From contig NC_081547.1 in the NCBI RefSeq assembly GCF_901000735.1, positions 12,321,156-12,385,155 of the forward strand: a stretch of DNA of 64,000 nt, written 5' to 3'. The DNA is from Corylus avellana (lineage: Eukaryota; Streptophyta; Magnoliopsida; Fagales; Betulaceae). The notes beneath the pieces are model-generated. The model was given only the letters and a program-made list of their open reading frames with translations, made no database searches and had not been told where the DNA came from. The translations under genes and the position numbers were made by a program. Each line of letters begins with the position of its first letter. Position 1 is the stretch's first letter. Shown here one piece after another: positions 23,280 through 35,192 of the stretch.

Positions 23280-23870
23280 CCCTAAGTATGCAGTGAGCTT
23301 TGGCTAAAGCATACAGTGAGCTTTGGCTAAAGCATGCAGAATATTCCAACAAAGCATTAAACAAACAAACCCTAAACCCTAAACAACAATCAAACAGTGA
23401 GAAATAAACCATTAAGTATGCGTACTATTATTGCTAAACAATAAGTATGCAGTGAGCTTTAGCTAAAGCATGCAGAATATTCCAAAAAAGCATTAAACAA
23501 ACAAACCCTAAACCCTAAACATCAATCAAACAGTGAGAAATAAACCATTAAGTATGCATACTATTATTGCTAAACCATAAGTATGCAGTGACTTTTGGCT
23601 AAAGCATCCAGAATATTCTAGGTATGGACTTAATTATTGCTAAACCCTAAATATGCAGTGACTTTTTGCAATGAACAACAACAATCAAACAGTGAAAATT
23701 TAACTCTAAGTATGGACTTAATTATTGCTAAACCCTAAATATGCAGTGACTTTTTGCAATGAACAACAACAATCAAACAGTGAGAATTTAACTCTAAGTA
23801 CGGACTTAATTATTGCTAAACCCTAAATATGCAGTGACTTTTTTGCTAAAGCAAACCCTAACAGACAGTC
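23280..23870. repeat. Minisatellite with telomere-like CCCTAAA words
   Basis: Two units of about 140 bp ('agtatgcagtgagcttt.gctaaagca', 'aaaccctaaaccctaaac', 'caatcaaacagtgag') are followed by about three shorter units of roughly 95 bp ('attattgctaaaccctaaa', 'gcagtgactttttgcaatg'). It lies in the 5' region of the Mutator element. Confidence 0.85.
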
Positions 23871-25294
23871 AAGTTTCTTCAACCGACAGTAGCCAATTAA
23901 AAAAATGGAAAAATCCCCAACATTTTGCTAGCATCAATTCGACCAAAGAAAGTGGACACCCGCTTTATTCAACCCACCAGTACACAAATCGTTTTTTTAT
24001 TTGACAGACTTTTGACAATAAAGCCATATGACCCACAAATAGACAACCCACAAATACAACATTCGACAATAAAGGGGACCACAATGTGAAACTCGGCATA
24101 TGGACAAAGGAGACCACAATGGTCGACGACTTGGCATACCTATAAATAAAACAACCAAAATCATTTGACAAAAGGGACTATACCTGGAAAAGATGGCAGT
24201 GACGAAGAAGACGGCTCACAGACAAATCTTCTAACGCAACTACACGAGACAGGCATTGGGTGGAATCGCGATTTAAATCTGGGTGGAATTGCGATTTACA
24301 CTCACTGGGTGGGTTGACGAAGATCAGTGGTCGTCGGCCTGTGTTCTTCACGAAGACGGCTATCCAAATCGTTTTTCAATCTTCGAGTTTTCGTGATTTT
24401 CTTAAAAAAAATCCTAAGGGAGTTTGTACCGCGTGAAGGTATCCGAGTGCGCCGGGGCTTCCCATAATTCTTTCATACCGAAATTATTTTTACTTACGTC
24501 TGACCCACTAAGATAGGATTTCCTGAAAATCTGAAGGAATAAGTGAAAACGAAAACTCAAACTTTATTACACGCGTGAGGTTTTCAACAATTGGGGAGAG
24601 TGAATTATATAGCGATGAAAGTATGGGGGGTAAGTGAAGTTTCCCTTCTTTTTTTTCTTTCCTTAAAGGTACACACAGTTCTGACTTATAAGGGGTTTAT
24701 TATTACTATTTTTTTTATTAAAAAAATTTTGACATAGCAGTACTCCTCTCTAGTATAGTAGAGAAAAGAGAAAATTTGTAGGAGGTGAATTTTACTATAA
24801 TTGTAATTTTTTTTTTTAAAAAAAAAAAAGTGTCTTAGAATTCTTTGGGGTTGCCATGGACACCCCCCACCTCCTAACTTGCGTCCGCCCCATAGTGGAC
24901 AGAGATGAAATGGTACAACTGGAGTGGTTGGGGCCGGCTGGCTGTGGTGGCTAAATCTGGCCGGTGAACAACGATGCTGAGCATCTGGTCGGAATCGGTG
25001 CTGAACATTTGGCCGAAGCCGTGGCAGCTTGTCTAGGGTGGACATGGAAGCTTGAGAACCACAAATGCAGTGGACAGAATGCTTCGCGTGGACTGATCTG
25101 CCCGGATTGGTCGACTTGGGCTGAATTGGGTAGACCCATCTATGGGTTGAAGAACATCTGAATGCGTGTGAGAGCACTTAGTTTTTCGGACGGTGGATAT
25201 CAGGACTGAACTAGGACGACTAGTGAAAGATCTGTTGAGATGGCATGCGAATGGAAGCAATTGATTGAGCTTGGCAAGCATGGCAGTATTGACA
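23871..25294. other. Non-coding flank of the Mutator pseudogene
   Basis: Includes a possible right end of the element near 24625-24645 (opposite strand AAGGGAAACTTCACTTACCC), an AT-rich block, and 'gcgtccgccccatagtgg' near 24885, which looks like the end of another DNA transposon. No gene is seen. Confidence 0.4.
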
Positions 25295-25314
25295 GCATCT
25301 TTGTGCAGGGTTTG

Positions 25315-25405
25315 GAGGGGCGTGAGTGTGTAAATGTAGTGGAATAATGAGATTGTTTGGAGGAGCGTGAGTGTGTAAATGTAGTGGAAGAATGAGATTG
25401 TCGAA
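25315..25405. repeat. 46-bp tandem pair
   Basis: Two units of 'ggagg.gcgtgagtgtgtaa' plus 'atgtagtggaa.aatgagattgt' in a row. Confidence 0.8.
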
Positions 25406-25455
25406 AAGAACATCGGGAAACGTCAATGACATTTATTGAAGGCCATAAGAAAATG

Positions 25456-25467
25456 GCTCTGATACCA
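25456..25467 (-). other. Primer-binding site next to an LTR end
   Basis: The minus strand reads TGGTATCAGAGC, the standard plant initiator-Met tRNA primer site of LTR retrotransposons. It is preceded directly by ...TTTAACA, the expected LTR end. So an LTR on the minus strand starts to the right at 25468, opposite to the Copia pol remnant that follows. Confidence 0.75.
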
Positions 25468-25950
25468 TGTTAAATCACCTTGTCGTGATGGAAGAAACAT
25501 ATAAACATTTCTAATTGTGTGCAAAGAATACCACTTTGCTAAAGAAGTAAAGATTATTGCATGCAAGCACATAGTAGGAGAAAGAGATGTGATGTGCATG
25601 TTGAGTCAATTGGTTCTCACGACCCCTAGCTACTGTATGGTGGCGACAGTCTATGTTGGAGAATCTTGAGTAAAACCGTTGGCTTCGTTGTGAGTTCTTA
25701 AACTATGTTTCATAGGTCTTAATTTTTATTTTTATTTTAAGAAATGATATACAATTTCATTTATTAAAAGAAGAAAAAAAATCAAGTTCTGAAGGTGCTC
25801 CTTGATTTAATTAAAGCTGGTGAAATTTATAATTACATGAATATTATATTTGATAAGCAGTGATCCTTTGTTGATTATTCTATTTCAAAAAAGAAATAGC
25901 ATCTAGTACCTGTGTTAGCTATGAAATGCTAGATTAGCATGAAAAATTTA
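25468..25950 (-). other. Probable LTR and flank, non-coding
   Basis: Begins with the LTR end at 25468; its outer boundary was not found. No gene is seen. Confidence 0.4.
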
Positions 25951-28240
25951 AAATAATTTGCTAATTCTTCATGTTTGTCATAGTCATAAGCTTTGTTTGG
26001 AATACCTCAAAGTATGGGGGTATTTGACAAATGTTATGTTACCCGAGCCTAAAATGAGAAAACTTAGTTCTAAAACTTGTGATTGTTATTTTATTGGTTT
26101 GATTGTAATAGTTCAGGCTATAGATTCCTTATTATCAAAAGTGATGTTTTAGATTACAATACTAATATTGAATCTAAAAATACTATTTTCCTTGAGCATG
26201 TATTTCCTTTGAAAAATAAAGAAAATTATTTCATGAATTTTTTGTTGCTTCTAATAAAATTGTTAATGATGTGTAAGAATTGAGAAAAAGCAAGCAAGCG
26301 AAAACGGAAGGAATCTCGGTAATAATTTTATTGCTTATATTGTTGATGATGATCCAACATGCCATGATGAAGTAATTAAATCTCTATTTAATATATTTTT
26401 TGGTTAGAAGCTATAAATAATGAATTAGAATAAATAAATTGTGTCTAACCATGCTTGGGAACTCATTGAGTTACCTCCTAAGACCAAACTAGTTGGTTGT
26501 AAATAAGTGTTTAGAAAGAAGCTTAAACCGAATGTACAATAGATAAGTACATGTCAAATTTGGTAGCAAAAAGCTACTAGCGAAGGCAAAATGTTGATTA
26601 TTTGATACTTATTTTTTGGTTACTAAAATTGCATCTATTAAAATATTATTTGTCATTGCTTATATTTATAAACTTGTCGTACATCAAATTGATGTCAAAA
26701 TTACTTTTCTAAATGATGAAAAGATTTATATGAAACAGTCTAAGGAACTAGTAATCTCCAGTCAAGAACACAAAGTGTGAAAATTAGTAAAATTCTTGTA
26801 TGGATTAAAGCAAACTCCTAAACAACGGCATGACAAGTTTGATAAGGTGATGTTGTCTAACACATATTTGATTAATGGTGCGGGTAAATGCATAGCAAGT
26901 TTTACAATAATGAATGTTTCATTATTCGTTTATAGGAAAAAATCTATTTTACCCCTTGAACTATTTACTCATCCGCACTTTTAACTCCAATGTTTAAAAA
27001 ATGACATTTTACTCCCCCTCCCCCCCCCCCCCCCCAAAAAAAAAAAAGTATTTGACATTGACACTTGACCCAAATTCAAAATACTTCTAGAGGGTAAAGT
27101 GTATTTCATGAGGGTTAAGTGTCAATGTCAGATACTTTGGAGGGGGGGGGGTTAAAGTATCACTTTTTAAACATTGGGTTAAAAGTGCAAATGGATAGAT
27201 AGTTCAGGGGAAATAAAGTGTATTTTCCCCTTGTTTATATATATATATATTGACGATTTGCTTATTTTTTAAACTAGCACTGATGTTGTGCATGAAGCTA
27301 ACAAAAATTTTGCATCTAATTTTGATATGAAAAACATAGGTAAAGCTAATGTCATCTTGGACATTAAAGTTATTAGAAATAATGATTGCATTATTTTATC
27401 TCTGACATATTGTGTTGAAAAGATGCTTAAAAGATTTGAGTACTTTGATTATCCACCTATGTCTACACCATATAATTTAAAAAAACACTTAGTTAAGAGT
27501 CATGGCGATAGTGTTTTGTAAGAAAAATATGCACAAATCATTGGTAGTTTGATGTTTTGACAAACTATACATGCCCTGAATATGTTGTTAGAAAATTGAG
27601 TAAATATACTCATAATCATGATATTAAGCATTGGGATGCTATCTATAAATTGTTGAGATACTTAAAGGGCACAATTAATTTTGGTTTATTATAGTGTGAT
27701 TATCCTACTATATTGAATGGATATTGTGATCCTAACTAGATTTTTGATTAATATGAGCAAAAGCTACTAGTTGCTATGTGTTTACTTTAGTTAGAGAAGC
27801 TACCTCTTGGAAGTTTTTAAAATAGACTTTCATAGCAGAGTTTACTATGGAGTTAGAGTTAGTTGCCTAGGAGAAAGCAAGAGCTGAAGATGAATGGCTA
27901 AGGAGCCTATTGATTAATTGATTTGCCTTTATATGCTAATTTAGTTCTACTTGTGTTTTCATTGTGATTGTCAGGCTGCCAAAGCTCAAGCAAATAATTT
28001 ATAATGAGAAAGTGCACAAGATTGTGAGGCAGCTTATTGAGATTGGTAGTCTGGTATAATGTCTATGGACTTTGTGAGATTATAAATGAACCCTGAAGAT
28101 CCTTTGACCAAGCCACTAGCAAGAAAAACTAATGAGAGAAACATCGAGGGGGATAAGACTGATACCCAAATTATGAGATTGATACCCAACCTATGTAATT
28201 GGAGATGCCATGAATGAAGTTTAATCGGAAACGAAGTCAC
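25950..28240 (+). pseudogene. Copia pol remnant (integrase end, RT, RNase H), copy A
   Basis: Reads as Copia pol through many stops and frame changes. It has an integrase C-terminal part (EYLKVWGYL, LSSKTCDCYFIG), reverse-transcriptase parts (WELIELPP region near 26450, LYGLKQTPKQRHDKFDK), a YxDD-like box at about 27240-27260 after an inserted MITE, ANVILDIKVI, and an RNase H region (RYLKGTINFG, ATSWKFLK). The upstream gag, protease and integrase core are absent. The part from 26917 onward is repeated at 31062. Confidence 0.85.
26935..27230. mobile_element. Fold-back MITE inside the RT, copy A
   Basis: 296 bp with long inverted arms ('attttacccc.ttgaact' against 'agttcagggg.aaataaagt'). It is flanked by TCGTTTATA (26926-26934) and TTGTTTATA (27231-27239). 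The 9-bp duplication and gggaaa ends suggest a Mutator-type MITE. Poly-C and poly-G runs flank its centre. Confidence 0.75.
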
Positions 28241-29930
28241 ACGTCTTTACAATGTGGTATTGTCATTTTATGTTTATCCACTATCTTGGTCAGAAGATGG
28301 TGATCAGTCCATCTTTATGGTGTAAGTCAGTATAAGATGCAGAGTGATTAAGGATGAACTTAAAGCTCTTAATGAGTTCATAGTTCCTGCCTGTTGGGAT
28401 GGGGTGTTCTCTTCACACACTCTTGATGGATGCCACCTATATGAGTGTGGAGGTACTACTTCTTATGAGACTTGAGTAGGTCTCTAAAGTACTCATGAAA
28501 GCCATTTCTATTGTATAACAACAAAAGATGTAGAGTGAGTGAGGATGAGTTTAAAACTCTTAATGGGTCTTGATGAGATCTTTTTGTGTGTAAAAATATC
28601 AATAATAAAATAATCACTCGCAATATGAAGAATCCTTGTAGGATAGGACTATATTGAGGGTGTCGAACCTCAAGGACTGCACAGGCGTTATTATTAAGTT
28701 TATCAAGATTAAAATTAACTTAAAGAGAAGGTTGTTGATTTTGTTTGAAAACTCAAGTGCATAAAAGTAAACGTAAAGTAGAATTGAAGTAGATTAAGGA
28801 GAGAGTAGGGTATTGACTTCACTGCTATCCGCACAACAATGATTAATTATATTTAATCAGAGAAATTCATTCTATGCACGATAAAAATAATCAAGAAAGT
28901 ATTGTTATTAAGAAATAAGTATAATCCATCTTTGGTTAGCACAGACCGTCCACCTAACCACTAAAATGCGGTACGATCCGTCTTTCCTATGTATGGACTA
29001 TCTAGTTCCTTAATATGATACACATAATCAAGGAATAAGCATAACTCATCTTCGGTTGGTACGAACCGTCTACCTAAAGTACACTAAACTAGGGTGTAGT
29101 ATGATTCGTCTTCTCTAGGCATAGCCTTCTTATAATCATAGAAAATAAGAATGATTTGAGTTCAATAAAGGTAAAAAGCTTTCTAAGACAAGATAAGAAT
29201 TTCACCAAAATTCAATTTTGAAATTAAGAACAATTGCAATAAAACTTTAAGAATAATAATAAATAGTGGCAATCCTCTGAATTATACAACTATCATGCAT
29301 ATGCAGAAATCTCTAAATTAAGATACAATCAAACTATTGTGCTTGTATAGGACTACATCAATACCTCATTGGGACTTTAGCTACTCATGACTCTGCTAGG
29401 ATGGCCTTTTGCCATGATTTTCTTCTCTTCAACTCTTCGAGCCTCCAAGAAGATTTTGTACGAATTTGCTCTCAGCTAGCAGTGTGTCATTTCTTCATGA
29501 CTTTGATGCCAATTTATATGGTGTAAACAAATCCTAGAAACCCTAGAAGTCCTAGAAAAACCGTAGTCAGTCTCCTAGTCAAAGTATGAGACCTAAAACC
29601 TTTTCCATATTGGATTTAGACTTCTGCTGAATTCTGACACCCACGATGCGCTTGAGCCCAAGGAATGGTACACTTAAGCACAGGTGCACTCGAGTTCAGT
29701 GGATGGGGTGCTCGAGCTCAGATGTTGTGGCGCTTGAGCACAGGTGCGCACAAGCCCTTTTGCTTATGTGCTCGATCCCAAGTCTTCAAAAGGCTCTCAT
29801 TACAATTTGGAGTTTGAAGCCAAGCCAACCTAGGAATAGGATGGATTCGGATCCCCTTCGATTTTCTAAAACATAAGATTCTCAAATTTTAAAATTCGAG
29901 CCCTCCATTACATCTAACCGTCCAAGCAAA
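28241..29930. other. Non-coding 3' part of the Copia-flanking repeat
   Basis: Contains imperfect internal repeats ('gatgcagagtga.taaggatga' and 'gatgtagagtgagtgaggatga') and a segment styled like Athila/Tat-type retroelement ends (28562-29770) with 'cgcttgag' and 'cgagctcag' words. No gene is seen. Confidence 0.5.
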
Positions 29931-29935
29931 TGCAA

Positions 29936-30012
29936 AGGTTTGTATGTTACCGAGGCAATTGGGTTTGATATGGTGAAAACTAAAATTATTTGCCTCGGTA
30001 ACACACAAACCT
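29936..30012. other. 23-bp hairpin, copy A
   Basis: Arms at 29936-29958 and 29990-30012 pair over 23 positions with one mismatch around a 31-base loop. Duplicated at 34047-34123. It could fold as a small-RNA-like precursor or be a relic of a small fold-back insertion. No expression evidence can be drawn from sequence. Confidence 0.6.
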
Positions 30013-30871
30013 CTCTCCATCATTCAATGCCAAATGTACAAGTTGAAAACTCTACGAACCCAACATTATCTATGACATACCCAATAGCCTCTCGGGTTAT
30101 AACAAAACAACTCCTTAGAAATGTCATCATCACAATCAGTATATAGATCTGCAGCATAAATCGATGAATCACGTCTTTGGTCGCTATCTCTTTCATCAAT
30201 GACAATTCTTCCATAAACCCCTTTGTCATTAGTCAATAGTTTATTCTCAGAAAGAATCAAAAGAAAATAAAAGACCTACCAGAAACCATTATGTTATTCT
30301 TAAGTAAAATATAAGAAAACAACAAATCCAAGACCTACTGCAGCCAAAGCAACAACAGACTTGTCTTATTCATAAGCACAAAATGAAACTACAAAATCAA
30401 AAATATAGTAAAACACACCCTACTCCCAGCCTTCAACCTGAAGCATGAAGGCTGGCAGCTAGAAGAAAGGTGGCCGGCGAGCATGGTGGATGGTAGCATG
30501 GATGGACAGAACTGATGGAGAAAGCTAAATCTGATTTTGAAGAAAGCAGATCTATAAACCCCGTTAAATCTAGTGAGATGGCGGTGAGTAGAACGTCACA
30601 GGCCAGCAAAAAGTCTGGAGAGCGGATCTATGGAAAGGAGGAGAGAAGAGAGATGAAGAGAAAGGAAGAGGAGGGGAGGAGGGATCCCCTCCTATATCAA
30701 ACTACCATTTGTAATTCCAAAAAACTCAAACTCATTGTTTTTTTAAGATGTCAAACAATGTATAAAAGCCGTCTTTATGATTCATTCAATCTCGATCATA
30801 AAATTTGGTAGGAGTTTAACTACAACTGAAAGAATGTTTAAAAAAAAAACAAAAAAGACTCACTATGTATA

Positions 30872-30961
30872 GGGGTGTAAACGAGCCGAGCTTGGGCGAG
30901 CTTTGGCTGTCCAGGCTCGGCTCTTTGATTTTTGGGCCAGCCTCGAGCTCGAGCTCGAGCT
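30872..30961. mobile_element. GC-rich element end at copy A junction
   Basis: Starts GGGGTGTAAACGAGCCGAGC and ends in alternating 'gagctc' before the gap. This style is common at the ends of short plant DNA elements. It is not present at the matching end of copy B. Confidence 0.4.
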
Positions 30962-31061
30962 NNNNNNNNNNNNNNNNNNNNNNNNNNNNNNNNNNNNNNN
31001 NNNNNNNNNNNNNNNNNNNNNNNNNNNNNNNNNNNNNNNNNNNNNNNNNNNNNNNNNNNNN
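30962..31061. other. Assembly gap (100 N)
   Basis: Exactly 100 N, placed between the two 3.9-kb copies and inside a 'gagctc' repeat. Confidence 0.99.
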
Positions 31062-32300
31062 TTTCATTATTTGTTTATAGAATAAAATACATTTTACCTC
31101 CTAGACTATCTACTCATTTGCATTTTTAACCCTAATGTTTAAAAAATAATACTTTACCCCCCCTTCCCCCAAAGTATCTGACATTGACACTTGACCCCAA
31201 TTCAAATTACTTCAGAGGGGTACAGTGTATTTCATGGGGGTCAAGTATCAATGTCAAATACTTTGGGGGGTAAAGTGTTACTTTTTAAACATTGGGGTTA
31301 AAAGTGCAAATGAGTAGATAGTTCAAGGGGGTAAAGTGTATTTTTCCCCTTGTCTATATATATATATATTGACGACTTGCTTATTTTTTGAACTAGCATT
31401 GATGTTGTGCATGAAGCAAAAAAAAAATTTGCATCTAATTTTGATATGAAAAACATAGGTAAAGCTAATGTCATCTTGGACATTAAAGTTATTAAAAACA
31501 ATGATTGCATTATTTTATCTCAGACATATTATGTTGAAAAGATTCTTAAAAGATTTGAGTACTTTGATTATCCACCTATGTCTACACCATATAATTTAAA
31601 AATACACTTGGTTAAGAGTCATGGTGATAGTGTTTTGCAAGAAAAATATGCACAAATCATTGGTAGCTTGATGTTTTGACAAACTATACATGCCCTGATA
31701 TTGCATATGTTGTTACGAAATTGAGTAGATATACTCATAATCATGATATTGAGTATTGGGATGCTATCTCTAAATTGTTGAGATACTTAAAGGGCACAAT
31801 TGATTTTGGTTTATTATAGTGTGATTATCCTACTATATTGAAAGGATATTGTGATCCTAACTAGATTTTTGATTCATATGAGCAAAGCCTACTAGCTGTT
31901 ATGTGTTTACTCTAGCTAGAGAAGCTATCTCATGGAAGTCTTTAAAATAGACTTCCATATCAAGGTTTACTATGGAATCAGAGTTAGTTGCCTTGGAGAA
32001 GGCAAGAGCTGAAGATGAATGGCTAACGAGCCTATTGATTAATTGATTTGCCTTTATATGCTAATTTAGTTCCACCTGTGTTTTCATTGTGATTGTTAGG
32101 CTGTCAAAGCTCGAGCAAAGAATTATAATGAGAAAGTGCACAAGATTATGAGGCAACTTATTAAGACTAGTAGTCTGGTATAATGTCTATGGACTTTGTG
32201 AGATTATAAAGGAACCCTGAAGATCCTTTGACCAAGCACTAGAAAGAAAAGCTAATGAGAGAAACATCGAGGGGGATAAGACTGATACACGAATTATGAG
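31062..32300 (+). pseudogene. Copia RT/RNase H remnant, copy B
   Basis: Same reading as copy A from SLFVYR onward: the MITE, a YxDD-like box at about 31357-31380, FDMKNIGKANVILDIKVI at 31440-31500, SQTYYVEKILKRFEYF, then RNase H (YLKGTIDFG). Stops interrupt it at several of the same places as in copy A, for example after SLMF and FGLL, so much of the decay predates the duplication. Confidence 0.8.
31080..31349. mobile_element. Fold-back MITE inside the RT, copy B
   Basis: 270 bp, same position as in copy A. Flanks TTGTTTATA (31071-31079) and TTGTCTATA (31350-31358). Confidence 0.75.
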
Positions 32301-34997
32301 ATTGATACCCAACCTCTGTAAATGGAGACGCCATGAATGAAGTTTAATGGGAAACGAAGTCACACATATTTACAATGTCGTACTGTCATTTTATGTTTAT
32401 CCACTATCTTGGTGAGAAGATGGTGATCAGTCCATCCTTATAGTGTAAGTCAGTATAAGATGCAAAGTGATTAAGGATGAGCTTAAAGCTCTTAATGGGT
32501 CCATAGTCCCTGCCTGTTGGGATGGGTGTTCCCTTCACACACTCCTGATGAATGCCACCTATATGAGTGTGGATGTGTTACTTCTTATGAGACTTGAGTA
32601 GGTCTCTAAAGTAATCATGAAGGCCATTTCTATTGTATAACAACAAAAGATGTAGAGTGAGTGAGGATGGGTTTAAAACTCTTAATGGGTCTTGATGTGA
32701 TCTTTTTGTGTGCAAAAATATCAACAATAAAATAATTACTTGAAATATGAAGAATCCTTGTAGGATAGGACTATATTGAGTGTGTCGAACCTCAAGGACT
32801 GCACAGGCATTATTATCAAGTTTATCAAGATTAAAATTAACTTAAAGAGAAGGTTGTTGATTTTATTTGAAAACTTAAGTGCATAAAAGTAAACGTAAAT
32901 TAGAATTGAAATAGATTAAGGAGAGGGTAGGGTATTGACTTTTCCGTTATCCGTGCAACAATGGTTAATCATATTTAATCAGAAAAAATCATTCTATGCA
33001 TGATAAAAAATAATCAAGAAAGTATTGTTATTAAGAAATAAGTATAATCCATCTTTAGTTGGCATGGACCGTCCACCTAACCAATAAGATGCAGTACGAT
33101 CCGTCTTTCTTATGTATGGACTATCTAATTCCTTAATATGATACACATAATCAAGCAATAAGCATAACCCATCTTTGGTTGGTATGGACCATCTACCTAA
33201 ATTACACTAAACTAGGGTGTAGTTCGATTTGTCTTCCCTAGGCATGGCCTATCAAAACCTCTTGATCAGGTGTCAAGTAAAACCATTGTATAATCATCAT
33301 TCTCATAATCATAGAAAACAAGAATGATTTGAGTTCAATAAAGGTAAAAGCTTTTTAAGACAAGATAAGAATTTCACCAAAATTCAGTTTTGAAATTAAG
33401 AACAATTGCAATAAAACTTTAAGAACAATAATAAATAGTAGCAATCCTCTGAATTATACAACCATTATGCATATGAAGAAAATCTATAAATTAAAATACA
33501 ATCAAACTATTGTGCTTGGATAGGGTTACATCAATACTCCATTAAGAGTTTAGCTACTCATGACTCTGCTAGGATGGCCTCCTACCATGATTTTCTTCTC
33601 TTCAACTCTTCAAGCCTCCAAGAAGATTTTGTACGAATTTGCTCCCAGCTAGCAGTGTGTCATTTCTTCATGACTTTGATGCCAATTTATATGGTGTAAA
33701 CAAATCATAGAAACCCTAGAAGTCCTAGAAAAACCGTAGTCAGTCTTCTAGTCGAAGTATGAGACCTAAAACCCTTTCTATATTGGATTTAGACTTCTGC
33801 TGAATTCAGACACCCACGTTCGCTTGAGCCCAAGGAATGGTACGCTCAAGCACATGTGCGCTCAAGCCTTCTACATGTGTGCTCGATCCCAAGTCTTCAA
33901 AAGGGTCTCATCACAATTTGGAGTTTGAAGCCAAGCCAACCTAGGAATAGGATGGATTCGGATCCCCTTCGATTTTGTAAAACTTAAGATTCGCAAATTT
34001 TAAAATTCGAGCCTTCCATTACATCTAACTGTCCAAGCAAATGCAAAGGTTTGTATGTTACCAAGGCAATTGGGTTTGATATGGTGAAAACTAAAATTAT
34101 TTGCCTTGGTAACGCACAAACCTCTCTCCATCATTCAATGCCAAATATACAGGTTGAAAACTCTACGACCCCAACACTATTTATAACATACCCAATAGCC
34201 TTTCGGGTTATAACATAACAACACCTTAGAAATGTCATCATCACAATCAGTATATAGATCTGCAGCATAAACCTATGAATCACATCTTTGGTCGCTGTCT
34301 CTTTCATCAATGACAATTCCTCCATAAACTCCTCTGTCGTTAGTCAATAGTTTACTCCCAGAAAGAATCAAAAGAAAATTAAAGACCTACTAAAAACTAT
34401 TATGTTATTCTTAAGTAAAACATAAAAAAACATCAAATCCAAGACCTACTGCAGCTCAAGCAACAGCAAACTTGTCTTATTCATAAGCAAAAAATGAAAC
34501 TACAAAATCAAAAATATAGTAAAAAACACCCTACTCCCAGCCTTCAACCTGATGCATAAAGGCTGGCGGCTGGAAGAAGGGTGGCCGGCGAGCACGGTGA
34601 ACGGTAGCATGGATGTACGGAATTGATGGAAAAAGCCAAATCTGATTTTGAAGAAAATAGATCTATAAACCCCGTTAGATCTAGTGAGATGGTGGTGAGT
34701 AGAACATGACAGGCCAGCAAAAAGTCTGGAAAGCGAATCTAAGCAAAGGAGAGAGAAGAGAGATGAAGAGAAAGGAAGAGGAGGGATCCCTCCTATATCA
34801 AACTACCATTGGTAATTCCAAAAAACTCAAACTCATTGTTTTTTAAGATGTCAAACAATGTATAAAAGCCGTCTTTATGATTCATTCAATCTCGATCATA
34901 AAATTTGGTAGGAGTTTAACTACAACTGAAAGAATGTTTTTTTTAAAAAAAAAAAAAAACACTCACTATGTATAACGTTTTGAGTTTTACACACACA

Positions 34998-35107
34998 TTC
35001 CCAAGAGGTAGCTCAATTAGCTGGGATCACATTTAACGGAGCGAAGGTCACTAATTCGAAGCCCCTCTCCCTCTTGTGCCAACATGTTAAAAAAAAAACA
35101 AAAAAAA
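34998..35107 (+). mobile_element. tRNA-derived SINE, copy 2
   Basis: 'ccaagaggtagctcaattag' (A box), 'ggtcactaattcgaagccc' (B box), 'ccctcttgtgccaacatg' and an A-rich tail. It ends about 85 bp from the stop codon of the PME gene at 35193, on its 3' side. Confidence 0.8.
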
Positions 35108-35192
35108 GTCACACAACAATTTTTATGTCGAAAAGAAAAATCTATATATTCCGTTATTTCCTTTTTAATCTCTTGCCTTTCATTTTGTCAGA

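Larger units (their letters stand above)
26917..30871. repeat. 3.9-kb tandem duplication, copy A
   Basis: Matches 31062-34974 nearly throughout. It contains the 3' half of the Copia remnant, an internal LTR-like region with 'tgtcgaacctcaaggactgc', the hairpin at 29936-30012 and the 3' flank to 'ctcactatgtata'. Copy A lacks about 55 bp found near 33245-33300 and has about 60 bp extra near 29680-29740, so the copies have diverged by indels as well as substitutions. Confidence 0.85.
31062..34974. repeat. 3.9-kb tandem duplication, copy B
   Basis: Begins directly after the gap at the base matching 26917 and ends at 'ctcactatgtata'. Same order of features as copy A, including the MITE, the Copia 3' half and the hairpin at 34047-34123. 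Confidence 0.85.

Noticed and set aside
23280..23870. CRISPR-like array
   Set aside because: Units vary in length and have no unique spacers; it is a eukaryotic minisatellite.
19579..24645. One single Mutator element spanning both the Pack-MULE candidate and the transposase
   Set aside because: The outer ends differ after the first few bases and no matching 9-bp flanks are seen.
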